In this document: positions 1 to 6,299 of the stretch, piece after piece | How positions within the stretch are numbered: the stretch's first letter is position 1 | Layout of the letters: every line of letters begins with the position of its first letter | From: CAYPTJ01 sp964413845 | GTDB taxonomy: Bacteria; Patescibacteriota; WWE3; 9FT-COMBO-53-11 | Length of the DNA stretch: 8,829 nt | Direction of reading: 5' to 3' | Assembly (NCBI GenBank): GCA_964413845.1 | Contig: CAYPTJ010000042.1 | Location: 1-8,829, forward strand | The notes under the pieces: generated by a model | The model's input: only the letters and a program-made list of their open reading frames with translations | What the model was told of the DNA's origin: nothing | Database searches by the model: none | Made by a program: the position numbers and the translations under genes

Positions 1-18
1 GTTTGGTATATTAGCCTC

Positions 19-56
19 AGAGCGAGTCTGGGGCAGGGGCTCGCTCTCTTATTTTT
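19..56 (+). terminator. intrinsic terminator of an upstream gene outside the window
   Basis: Perfect 8-bp stem AGAGCGAG (19-26) with CTCGCTCT (40-47). The stem can extend inward by wobble pairs at 27-29/37-39. It is followed by CTTATTTTT. The T-rich tail is on the plus strand only, so it should end a plus-strand transcript entering from the left. The gene it serves is not visible here. Confidence 0.75.
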
Positions 57-136
57 GCGAGAAGAGCTCTGGTTCTGATCTGTCAGTAATGGGTTGGAAT
101 CAGAGGATTTTTCACAAACAGTTAAAAACTTAGGAA

Positions 137-142
137 AGGAGG
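137..142 (+). promoter_or_regulatory. Shine-Dalgarno AGGAGG that decides the start of the PT-rich protein gene
   Basis: AGGAGG lies 5 nt before the GTG at 148-150. The upstream in-frame TTG at 94 has no such sequence, so GTG 148 is the preferred start. Confidence 0.7.
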
Positions 143-147
143 GAGAA

Positions 148-1560
148 GTGGGTTTGAGAAAAGACACCCTAGGGCGTAGGCGTTGCAGTGTTTGTGGCGG
201 TGTGGCCCTTAGGGGTACCGACTACTGCCGTAGGCACCAGCCCGTAGCCCAGTGGATCATCCGCTTCGCGCGCTTTGTATGGGCGCACCGGCGAAAGATC
301 TGTATAGTTCTTATTCTCGTTGGGCTGGTGATTTTGGCCGGGTGGTTCCTAACATCTCCTTTTAGAGGAGCTCCAGTTGCGTCTCCGACGCCGGTTTCCA
401 GTCCGACTGAGATTCCGCCGACCGAGACGCCGGTGGTAACACCAACTGTGGTACCGCCGACCCCCGCCCCCCGAAAAGAGGACTTCATTCCTGACTCGAT
501 CCTCCCTTACGGGATTGATCGGGAGGAGGGATTCACCAAGGGGGAGGCCTACCTTGCCCTTCGCCTCTTTAATGGGGACTCGTCTTTGGATTTGGATGGT
601 CCCTGTATTGAGGCAGGACGGCAGTATCTGGAGGGGTTCTTTCTGAAGGAGGGCTTTGAGATTCCCATCTGGAATCTTAAAGTTACTCCTGTCGTTGTCC
701 CCGCAGATACCACGCGGGTTATCCAAGGAGTGGAATTTCCGATCTCTACCGCCCAGGCCTATCAAGTTCAGGGGTGGATCGGAGATCAAGAGGTGGCTGG
801 GCTCCTTCTGGAGCTGAAAGCCATCCCGGGAATTTCCTTGGATCAACTGGCCTGCGATCGGGACCAGTGCGGTCCCGATGGTGGTAGGTGTCTTTACGTT
901 GCCCGAGCTCAAACCAGTCGAGACAGGGTTTACTTCTATCTCGAGTGGGAGGACCGAGGAGCAACTAATAGCGTGGTCTTCGCTGGGAGGTGCGGCAATT
1001 TAGCAGCGAAGGTGGGGCGCTTACCCCCGCCAAGGGAGGTGATACCAACTCCAACGGTGAGCCCAACGGCCACACCGACTCGGAGTCCAACTCCCTCGCC
1101 GTCGGTGACACCAAGTCCAACGTTGACACCAACGCCAACGTCAACTCCGGTGACACCGACTCCAACGGTCACGCCTTCGCCGACGGCGACGTGGACTCCG
1201 ACGCCAACGTCAACGCCGATCCCTACCCCGACTCCGATAGTTGAGTACGGGGGGACGGCGGGTGTTAGGTGGAGCTCATGCTCTGGTGGTGGCTACATGG
1301 GCACCGTTACCGCTTCCGCCTGGAAGTTGGTTGATGGTATCAAGGTAGCGGAAGGGCAAACCACAGTCACTGTGGGCCCTTACCCTCCTTGTACCACCGC
1401 TTCTGGGATAGTTGCGGTAACGTTGTCCAACGGTGAGGTGGTTAATGTTGGTTGGCAGGCAACAACGCCTTGTCCTCCGACACCAACTCCACCGGGACCA
1501 ACGCCAACCCCACTACCTACTCCGGCGCCAACGGAGACACCTCCTCCGCCAGGCCGATAG
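148..1560 (+). CDS. membrane-anchored Pro/Thr-rich protein with N-terminal zinc knuckle
   Basis: Unrecognised protein of 470 aa from GTG 148; an in-frame TTG at 94 would add 18 residues but lacks a ribosome binding site. Seen in order: a basic N-terminus with a zinc-knuckle pattern C13-x2-C16-x10-C27-x2-H30; one membrane helix at about 51-69; a PT-rich linker at about 74-108; a folded, Cys-containing domain at about 110-290; a long TP-repeat stalk at about 293-366; a small Gly/Thr/Val-rich, probably beta, domain at about 367-440; and a PT-rich tail ending PPPPGR. The arrangement suggests a cytoplasmic metal-binding head and an outside stalk carrying two domains. The stalk resembles glycosylated mucin-like linkers, but glycosylation is inference. 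No catalytic motif is visible. A hairpin follows the stop. No convincing promoter was found between the upstream terminator and the start. Confidence 0.8.
   Translation: MGLRKDTLGRRRCSVCGGVALRGTDYCRRHQPVAQWIIRFARFVWAHRRKICIVLILVGLVILAGWFLTSPFRGAPVASPTPVSSPTEIPPTETPVVTPTVVPPTPAPRKEDFIPDSILPYGIDREEGFTKGEAYLALRLFNGDSSLDLDGPCIEAGRQYLEGFFLKEGFEIPIWNLKVTPVVVPADTTRVIQGVEFPISTAQAYQVQGWIGDQEVAGLLLELKAIPGISLDQLACDRDQCGPDGGRCLYVARAQTSRDRVYFYLEWEDRGATNSVVFAGRCGNLAAKVGRLPPPREVIPTPTVSPTATPTRSPTPSPSVTPSPTLTPTPTSTPVTPTPTVTPSPTATWTPTPTSTPIPTPTPIVEYGGTAGVRWSSCSGGGYMGTVTASAWKLVDGIKVAEGQTTVTVGPYPPCTTASGIVAVTLSNGEVVNVGWQATTPCPPTPTPPGPTPTPLPTPAPTETPPPPGR
1041..1240 (+). repeat. low-complexity Thr-Pro codon repeat (stalk)
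   Basis: Degenerate runs of CCN-ACN codons encode alternating Pro and Thr/Ser. The DNA is built from short units such as CCAACG, CCGACT and CCAACT, which also opens long spurious reading frames on the other frames and strand. It is a likely site of length change by slippage. Confidence 0.8.
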
Positions 1561-1567
1561 TTTCTGA

Positions 1568-1602
1568 CCCCGCACTTAAGCGCAGATGCTTTAAGTGCGG
1601 GG
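1568..1602 (+). terminator. 12-bp hairpin after the PT-rich protein gene
   Basis: CCCCGCACTTAA (1568-1579) pairs perfectly with TTAAGTGCGGGG (1591-1602) around an 11-nt loop region. It starts 8 nt after the stop codon. The tail is only CTTTCTCC, a poor U-tract, so it may be a weak terminator or mainly a 3'-end stabiliser. Confidence 0.65.
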
Positions 1603-1646
1603 CTTTCTCCAAGTCTTGGAATTTAGGTTCGAAGGTTTGGAGAAGG

Positions 1647-1675
1647 TTGACACCAGCCCTATAGTGTGTTAACCT
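1647..1675 (+). promoter_or_regulatory. candidate promoter of the surface protein gene
   Basis: A perfect TTGACA (1647-1652) is followed after 17 nt by TAACCT (1670-1675), preceded by TGT as in extended -10 promoters. An overlapping alternative is TATAGT at 1660-1665 with a weak TTGGAG 17 nt upstream. The ATG at 1686 has no Shine-Dalgarno and would lie only a few to about 14 nt from the RNA start, so a very short leader is likely. Confidence 0.45.
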
Positions 1676-1685
1676 GTAAACTAAT

Positions 1686-2855
1686 ATGAACTACAATCTG
1701 AAACATATTTTGACTTTTACGATTTTCTCTGCTTTGGTAGTCCCACTTTTTTGGGTCAGCTCTTCATTTTCAGCGGCAACAAAGCCGGTGAACTACTGCT
1801 TGATGGTAAAGAAGTTGGCGCCAGTGCAAAATTACACCGACTGTCAAGCTAATCCCTCAGATATAAAAACAATTAGCCTTTCTCTTGGGGAGAAGGCGCG
1901 TTTTGCGATGCGAGTGATGATTGATAGAGAGGTGATTGATGAGCTTAAATACAGGGTGATCTTTCCCCTTGATAAGAATCCGATCGCAATCACCGCTTCC
2001 GTTGCCCCGGATGCTCTCCCACAACAGCCTTTGACGATGAATCTCGATCTGCCGGATAACACCTATCTTAAATATGTCCCGGGAACGACTGTTTATGAAA
2101 CTTACCTTGGGGATGATCAATACAACGATATGGAGATTCCCGATGTTAACGGTGTCTCCTCGCTTTACGCAAACGCGGGCAACTGGTACACCATCAGCAA
2201 AGTTGGCAGTCCTGATGAACAGCTTTGGACTTTCATGTACTTTGATATGGAAGTTGTTGCCGCGGCGGAGGATGGTCCACCCACAGTTCCTGATCCTCAC
2301 CTTGAACTTAAGATGACGGTTGGCGGTGATAAAACCGAGGCGACGATCGCCTCTGGTAGCAAGGTGAGAGTTAAAGTTTGGATTCACAATTCCCAGATGG
2401 ACTCAGTTGCGAAAGGAGTAAAGTTGGCGGTTACGCTCCCCGGAGGTACTCCAGGAAGATCATTCACCTCTACCTCAGGAGTAACTGCCGACAATCACGG
2501 CGCTCTTAGCGATTTGGTAAAGATCACCTCTCCCACCGATGTGGTTTTAGGTTATGTTGAGGGATCAGCCCGCCTGTTTAAATACGAAGATACCGTGGGA
2601 ACATCTTTAACTTCTTCCCAAGTAGCTGCTCTTTTTGGAGATGGTTTGTTAATGGGGGATAACGGATCGGTTGTTGGTTGTTGGATTTATCAACAGTGGG
2701 TTGAGTTTGACCTTGCCGCCGCTTCCATTCTTGGGAAGAAAGAGGTTCCAAAGGTGCTGGCGGCTACCGGTCCTGAAAATATGGTCGCAACCGCCCTTTA
2801 CCTGGGTTATCTCGGATTTCTCCTTCGTCGGTTGAAATTGACAAAGTTCTTCTGA
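1686..2855 (+). CDS. secreted surface protein with DUF11-like domain and LAATG sorting tail
   Basis: Predicted 389-aa exported protein. Residues 1-30 form a signal peptide (Asn/Lys-containing start, hydrophobic core, SFSA before a probable cleavage site). The body is beta-rich. Its second half (about 210-345) has the pattern 'V+VWIHN...AKGVKLAVTLP...YVEGSARL...GCW', which resembles DUF11-like surface domains common in Patescibacteria. The C-terminus has LAATG (358-362) followed by PE, a hydrophobic stretch and a basic end (LLRRLKLTK), the layout of a sortase signal; LAxTG is the motif associated with class E sortases. No sortase gene is in this window. It is therefore likely a wall- or membrane-anchored display protein; its ligand is unknown. 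It is transcribed alone, between its own promoter and a terminator. Confidence 0.8.
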   Translation: MNYNLKHILTFTIFSALVVPLFWVSSSFSAATKPVNYCLMVKKLAPVQNYTDCQANPSDIKTISLSLGEKARFAMRVMIDREVIDELKYRVIFPLDKNPIAITASVAPDALPQQPLTMNLDLPDNTYLKYVPGTTVYETYLGDDQYNDMEIPDVNGVSSLYANAGNWYTISKVGSPDEQLWTFMYFDMEVVAAAEDGPPTVPDPHLELKMTVGGDKTEATIASGSKVRVKVWIHNSQMDSVAKGVKLAVTLPGGTPGRSFTSTSGVTADNHGALSDLVKITSPTDVVLGYVEGSARLFKYEDTVGTSLTSSQVAALFGDGLLMGDNGSVVGCWIYQQWVEFDLAAASILGKKEVPKVLAATGPENMVATALYLGYLGFLLRRLKLTKFF

Positions 2856-2867
2856 TAGAATATCCAC

Positions 2868-2906
2868 GGGTAGGCAACTAGGGGCAGTGGTTGCCTGCCC
2901 ATTTTT
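2868..2906 (+). terminator. intrinsic terminator of the surface protein gene
   Basis: An 11-bp stem (2868-2878 with 2890-2900; arms GGGTAGGCAAC and GTTGCCTGCCC, one G-U pair) with an 11-nt loop is followed by ATTTTT. It lies 12 nt after the stop codon. Confidence 0.85.
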
Positions 2907-2931
2907 AGGAGAAGTTTATTTCACATCTCCC

Positions 2932-2961
2932 TTGACATTGCTGTTTTTTGTCTGTTAGCCT
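2932..2961 (+). promoter_or_regulatory. candidate rho promoter
   Basis: A perfect TTGACA (2932-2937) is followed after 18 nt by TAGCCT (2956-2961) preceded by TGT. The -10 is only a partial match to TATAAT, but the TGTTA-CCT block is shared with the promoter at 1647-1675. The RNA would start near 2968, giving a leader of about 35 nt. Confidence 0.45.
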
Positions 2962-2985
2962 AAGAGGCGTCCTCTTAAATTTTTT
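2961..2985 (+). terminator. compact hairpin plus T6 immediately before rho
   Basis: TAAGAGG (2961-2967) pairs with CCTCTTA (2971-2977) around a CGT loop, followed by AA and T6 (2980-2985). This is terminator-shaped and could stop transcripts entering rho from upstream. If the promoter above is used, RNA would start inside the loop and the hairpin could not form, so it would then act only on read-through RNA, or as a DNA operator at the start site. Confidence 0.45.
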
Positions 2986-3002
2986 GGACTTCCCAAGGGA
3001 TT

Positions 3003-4166
3003 ATGGCAGAAAAAGATAAATCAACAGAAACTGAAAAGTTTAACTCTTTTGGCGGGGAGACAATTCCCGTTTCTGGGGTATTGGAGATTCTCCCCGATTA
3101 CGGTGTTCTTCGCTCCAAGGTTGAGCAGGAAGGAGATCTTCCTTCCGACGTTTACGTTTCCCTTTCGCAGATCAGACGGTTTGATCTTCGGGTGGGAGAT
3201 ATCGTTGAGGGGTTAGCGCGCCCGCCGAAGGAGACTGAGCGTTACCTCTCCCTTCTTAAAGTGGAGAAAGTAGGAGGGATGGATCCGGAGAAAGCCCGCG
3301 AGCGGCCGAAATTTGAACGGTTAACACCAATCTTCCCCAATAAATGGTTGAGTTTGGAAACGAAATCAGAGACCCTTTCTACCCGCTTGATTGATCTTTT
3401 TGCCCCAATTGGAAAGGGGCAGCGGGCGATGGTTGTTTCTCCTCCTAAAGCGGGAAAGACTTGGCTTTTAAAGGATATTGCCCACAGTTTAGCCGAAAAC
3501 TATCCTGATGTGGTTATTATGGTCGCTCTTATCGGGGAGCGGCCAGAGGAGGTAACGGATATTGAGCGCTCTGTCAAAGGCGAAGTCTTTTCCTCAAACT
3601 TTGATGAGCCTGCGGAAGAGCAAGCACGGGTGGCGGAGGTATGTCTGGAGCAAGCAAAACGGCGTGCTGAGCAAGGAATTGATGTGGTGATCCTCATGGA
3701 TTCCATTACTCGTTTGGCTCGCGCTTACAACCTGGTTGTCCCTCCCTCAGGAAGAACCCTGACTGGTGGTTTTGATCCTATCGCTTTGTATCCGCCAAAA
3801 CATTTCTTTGGTGCCGCTCGAAATTTTGAGGAGGGTGGATCCTTGACGATCGTTGCCACTGCCTTGGTTGACACTGGAAGCCGGATGGATGAGCTCATCT
3901 ATGAGGAGTTTAAAGGAACAGGAAATATGGAGCTTCATCTTGGCCGAAAGCTCCAGGAGCGGCGGATCTTCCCGGCAATTGATATCGTCAAATCCGGCAC
4001 GCGCCATGAGGAGCTCCTTTTTGACAAAAAGATGCTTGAGCAGATCTATATCCTTCGTCGGATGGTTGACACTTTGGGGGAGGGGGCAACGGAATTGGTA
4101 ATTGATCGACTTCGAAAGACAAAGTCCAATAAGGAGTTTCTTGCCACACTAAAGGAGACTAAGTAA
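3003..4166 (+). CDS. rho: transcription termination factor Rho
   Basis: Hexameric RNA-dependent ATPase that ends transcription by translocating on nascent RNA. The 387-aa protein starts at ATG 3003 with AAGG at 2995-2998. Seen: an S1/cold-shock RNA-binding domain at about 23-92 (GVLEILPDYGVLRS, then DVYVSLSQIRRF); Walker A SPPKAGKT (146-153); catalytic glutamate E179 in GERPEEVTD; Walker B VVILMD with D233 followed by the SITRLARAYN hallmark; the Q-loop LTGG (253-256); the R-loop GSRMDE (from 292); and arginine finger R334 in SGTR. The first 22 residues are short and acidic/basic, so the helical N-terminal subdomain found in E. coli Rho (419 aa) is missing. Two other differences: glycine 178 replaces the aspartate before the catalytic Glu (E. 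coli D210), and V35 stands where E. coli has RNA-contacting F64. All ATPase residues are otherwise present, so it should be active. Confidence 0.97.
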   Translation: MAEKDKSTETEKFNSFGGETIPVSGVLEILPDYGVLRSKVEQEGDLPSDVYVSLSQIRRFDLRVGDIVEGLARPPKETERYLSLLKVEKVGGMDPEKARERPKFERLTPIFPNKWLSLETKSETLSTRLIDLFAPIGKGQRAMVVSPPKAGKTWLLKDIAHSLAENYPDVVIMVALIGERPEEVTDIERSVKGEVFSSNFDEPAEEQARVAEVCLEQAKRRAEQGIDVVILMDSITRLARAYNLVVPPSGRTLTGGFDPIALYPPKHFFGAARNFEEGGSLTIVATALVDTGSRMDELIYEEFKGTGNMELHLGRKLQERRIFPAIDIVKSGTRHEELLFDKKMLEQIYILRRMVDTLGEGATELVIDRLRKTKSNKEFLATLKETK

Positions 4167-4170
4167 TTTA

Positions 4171-4229
4171 ATAGTTAACAGTTCACAGTTCACAGCCTGC
4201 TGTTTACTGTTCACTGTCTACTGTTTGCT
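4171..4229. repeat. 7-nt-periodic imperfect hairpin after rho
   Basis: The left arm is a heptamer repeat ACAGTTC-ACAGTTC-ACAG (from 4178). The right arm repeats the near-complement ACTGTNN three times (from 4207), after CTGT at 4200. The arms fold into four short helices of 4-6 bp separated by regular 2x2 mismatches, closed by a CCTG loop (4196-4199). It begins 4 nt after the rho stop. No strong U-tract follows, so it may be a 3'-end stabiliser or a dispersed repeat. Confidence 0.7.
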
Positions 4230-4254
4230 AATCGACTTGATTCTCAAGTCGATT
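4230..4254. repeat. perfect 11-bp inverted repeat overlapping a promoter
   Basis: AATCGACTTGA (4230-4240) pairs with TCAAGTCGATT (4244-4254) around a TTC loop; TTTCTGTT follows. As RNA it could end the rho transcript. As DNA it is a symmetric site that contains the -35 box of the next gene. Confidence 0.65.
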
Positions 4255-4265
4255 TCTGTTATAGT
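4237..4265 (+). promoter_or_regulatory. promoter of the LysM/M23 peptidase gene
   Basis: TTGATT (4237-4242), a 17-nt spacer and TATAGT (4260-4265), the latter preceded by TGT as an extended -10. The -35 lies inside the 11-bp palindrome. It predicts a leader of roughly 80 nt before ATG 4351. Confidence 0.6.
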
Positions 4266-4286
4266 AACCCTGTCCCCTTAAGTTTT

Positions 4287-4344
4287 CCCCTGCCCGTCCC
4301 GCCCCGGTTTTTGTTAATTGGCGGATGCGGGACAGACTGGGGGG
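4287..4344 (+). promoter_or_regulatory. structured leader that may hide the ribosome binding site
   Basis: GTCCCGC (4296-4302) pairs perfectly with GCGGGAC (4327-4333). Outside it, C-runs at 4287-4290 and 4293-4295 can pair with the G6 run at 4339-4344, which is the only Shine-Dalgarno-like sequence before ATG 4351 (6-nt spacing). Translation could thus be limited by leader folding. Confidence 0.3.
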
Positions 4345-4350
4345 ATGCTT

Positions 4351-5583
4351 ATGGATAGGCGGGAAGAAAAACCTCCCTTATCTATCTTACGAGGGCAGCT
4401 CAAGTTAGGGCTCAAGGGGGAGGTCAAAAAAGAAACCTTACCGGAAGAGATCTTCGCTTTTGTGAAGAGCTTCCTTTTTTATTGCCAAAGGCGCGTTTTG
4501 GGCGTTTCTTACTTCTTTTGGCACACCTTTGCTTCAGGTTTTGGCCTGACGGCGCAACTGAAACTTTACGTTCAGGGGAAACTTTACCGGCGAAAAGGAC
4601 AGCTTGCTTTCCCTCTTGCCCATGCCTCACTTTTGGGAATCTCCTTTTCTCTTCTTATCTTCACCAGCGGTTTGGGAGAGTTTTTGTATCAGCAGACCGG
4701 AAACTTTAGCTTAGGAGAAGGGGCGGCGATTATTGTTGATCAACCCTCTGTCGCCACGGAGGAGTCCAAGCTTCTTACCACCGAAGTTCAGACATATATT
4801 GTTCAGGAAGGCGATACGCTTTATGATATCGCCCGCCGTTTCCACCTCACTCTTGATGCCTTGGCTTACACCAACAGTATCGGTGACCCCTTTAACTACC
4901 AGCTTCAGCCGAGGCAGAAGCTGACGATCCCTCCTGTTGAAGGTGTGATCTACCGGGTTAAAGAGGGGGATACTTTGGAGCTTATCGCTCAAAGATACCA
5001 AACCGAGTTGATGGATATCGTAGAGTTTAACTACCTTTTCCCTCCGTATAAGTTAACGGCTGGGCAGGAATTGATTGTTCCTTACGCCCAGATCCCTGGA
5101 GTTTTCTTGGGGAGTGTTTCTACCCCAACGGGAGCATGTGGCTCTTTGGACTTAGATTGGCCTACAGCCAACCAAGACGTTGTTGGGAACTATGGTTGTT
5201 ACATTAGCCGTTACCATGGTGGTTATGTTTGTCATTTGGCAATTGATTTAGGGGCGGATTACGAAACGCTTTATGCCGTCGCCGACGGGACGGTAGTTGC
5301 CGCAGGCGGCCCCCCTCCTGGACCTTCCCCGGACGGACAATGTCTCTCTTTTGGTCCAAGCTGTAATTACGGTTATGGGGGTTATGTCTTTATCGATATC
5401 GGTGGTGGTTACCAAGTGAGATATGCGCACATCTCCAAACCTTTGGTTGGAGTTGGGAAACAGGTGAAGGCGGGACAACCGGTTGCCGTTTCCGGTGCAA
5501 GTGGGTATGCTTTTGGACCGCACCTCCACTTCGAGCTTCTTTGTAACGGTAAAAGAATCAATCCCCTTCCTTATCTCCGTTAA
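4351..5583 (+). CDS. membrane-anchored LysM-LysM-M23 metallopeptidase
   Basis: Cell wall hydrolase of the LytM/M23 type, which cuts peptide cross-bridges of peptidoglycan. The 410-aa protein is taken from ATG 4351, the best-placed start relative to G6 at 4339-4344; ATG 4345 and TTG 4318 are in-frame alternatives. In order: a basic, partly hydrophobic cytoplasmic region (1-90), one membrane helix at about 93-109, a linker, LysM 1 at about 147-195 (YIVQEGDTLYDIARRF), LysM 2 at about 199-246 (YRVKEGDTLELIAQRY), then the M23 domain at about 285-405. Zinc ligands are visible: H295-x3-D299 and the HLH of GPHLHFEL (391-393), with a further active-site type histidine at 360 (YAHIS). The catalytic set is complete, so it should be an active enzyme, not an EnvC-like activator. 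An insert rich in Pro/Gly and Cys lies between H295 and H360. It is convergent with the transposase. Confidence 0.93.
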   Translation: MDRREEKPPLSILRGQLKLGLKGEVKKETLPEEIFAFVKSFLFYCQRRVLGVSYFFWHTFASGFGLTAQLKLYVQGKLYRRKGQLAFPLAHASLLGISFSLLIFTSGLGEFLYQQTGNFSLGEGAAIIVDQPSVATEESKLLTTEVQTYIVQEGDTLYDIARRFHLTLDALAYTNSIGDPFNYQLQPRQKLTIPPVEGVIYRVKEGDTLELIAQRYQTELMDIVEFNYLFPPYKLTAGQELIVPYAQIPGVFLGSVSTPTGACGSLDLDWPTANQDVVGNYGCYISRYHGGYVCHLAIDLGADYETLYAVADGTVVAAGGPPPGPSPDGQCLSFGPSCNYGYGGYVFIDIGGGYQVRYAHISKPLVGVGKQVKAGQPVAVSGASGYAFGPHLHFELLCNGKRINPLPYLR

Positions 5584-5590
5584 CACTCAT

Positions 5591-5611
5591 TGACAAGGTT
5601 GTTCCTTGTCA
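5591..5611. repeat. REP-like palindrome, copy A
   Basis: Arms TGACAAGG and CCTTGTCA (8 bp perfect) with loop TTGTT. It sits in the 37-nt gap between the convergent M23 peptidase and transposase genes, just past the 3' end of the transposase. Confidence 0.85.
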
Positions 5612-5620
5612 GCGTTTAGC

Positions 5621-6289
5621 TTACTCCAAAATCAAGGGCCCAAGGATTTCAGAGGAGTCCTCTTGATAAGCTTCTACGAAATCACGGTAGGAATTCACTG
5701 GTTTCAATAAATTTTTCTTTTCTGACCTGAAGTAGGACAGAATTGGGGTAGGATCGATCCATTTGGCATTTTTTTGGTCAAGGTAGTATGGATAACTCGA
5801 ATACGGGTAATTGACAAGGATGTTCCTTGTCAATTCGCTTGGGTTGAGATGAATGTAGCGGGATAAGTGGAGGAGATAGTGTTCTGAGTCGATAAGCGCT
5901 GCCTTATAAATCCCTTGGAACAAAGTTCCGACTCTTTTATATCTATTGTTGAAATACATCGCATAGGTGGTACTTATTTTACGCATTAGTTTAGTCATTC
6001 CAACCTTCGATTTCTGTTTAAGGAGTAGGTGGAAGTGGTTTGGCATAAGGCAGTAAGCAATAAGTTGTACCTCTCCAGAAACAGATTGGACGGGCCGCGG
6101 TCTGACAAGGTTCAACCTTGTCAGAGGTGGGTTTTCTTTTGATTTGGGAGAGAGGTAAATTTTTAGTAGATGGAGAAAGACGCGGTAGTCTTGGTCATCT
6201 AGGAAAATTATTCGTTTATCTACCCCGCGATTATAGGCGTGATAGTAGCAATCCGCAATGTACGTTTTGACAATATTTTTTGCCGGCAC
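5621..6289 (-). CDS. REP-associated tyrosine transposase (RAYT; IS200/IS605-like Y1 family)
   Basis: HUH-type single-strand DNA nuclease that cuts and joins hairpin-forming DNA through a tyrosine. The 222-aa protein is taken from GTG 6289 (then PAKNIVKTY). The frame is open further upstream, but only because it reads through two tRNA genes. Seen: YHAYNRGVDKR (16-26), typical of the RAYT N-terminus; the HUH pair H85-F-H87 in YCLMPNHFHLLL; a Tyr-containing helix with Y109 and Y112 followed by FNNRYKRVGTLFQ (113-125), one of these tyrosines being the probable nucleophile; and YIHLNP (145-150). The length fits the family and there is no stop or frameshift, so it looks functional. Two 8-residue segments, LTRLNLVR (56-63) and LTRNILVN (153-160), are encoded by the palindromic repeat itself. 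There is no Shine-Dalgarno; the promoter predicts an almost leaderless mRNA. Confidence 0.9.
   Translation of the reverse strand: MPAKNIVKTYIADCYYHAYNRGVDKRIIFLDDQDYRVFLHLLKIYLSPKSKENPPLTRLNLVRPRPVQSVSGEVQLIAYCLMPNHFHLLLKQKSKVGMTKLMRKISTTYAMYFNNRYKRVGTLFQGIYKAALIDSEHYLLHLSRYIHLNPSELTRNILVNYPYSSYPYYLDQKNAKWIDPTPILSYFRSEKKNLLKPVNSYRDFVEAYQEDSSEILGPLILE
5809..5835. repeat. REP-like palindrome, copy B, inside the transposase
   Basis: Perfect 11-bp arms AATTGACAAGG (5809-5819) and CCTTGTCAATT (5825-5835) with loop ATGTT. It lies in frame in the transposase and encodes LTRNILVN on the minus strand. Confidence 0.9.
6101..6125. repeat. REP-like palindrome, copy C, inside the transposase
   Basis: Perfect 10-bp arms TCTGACAAGG (6101-6110) and CCTTGTCAGA (6116-6125) with loop TTCAA. 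It lies in frame and encodes LTRLNLVR, in the linker before the HUH strand. Confidence 0.9.
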
Positions 6290-6299
6290 TTCTGGGAAA

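Noticed and set aside
936..1172. Minus-strand frame rich in Val-Gly opposite the PT-rich gene
   Set aside because: It is the complement of the CCN-ACN codon repeat with no start signal and no independent composition.
990..1244. Plus-strand overlapping frame rich in Asn/Asp/Ser/Thr
   Set aside because: Frame-shifted reading of the same low-complexity codons, wholly inside the PT-rich gene.
4171..4229. CRISPR-like array
   Set aside because: The repeats are 7-nt units without spacers; it is a fold-back repeat, not a CRISPR.
4318..4350. TTG 4318 as the start of the M23 peptidase
   Set aside because: No Shine-Dalgarno precedes it, and the extra 11 residues overlap the structured leader; ATG 4351 fits the G-run spacing better. 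It is not excluded.
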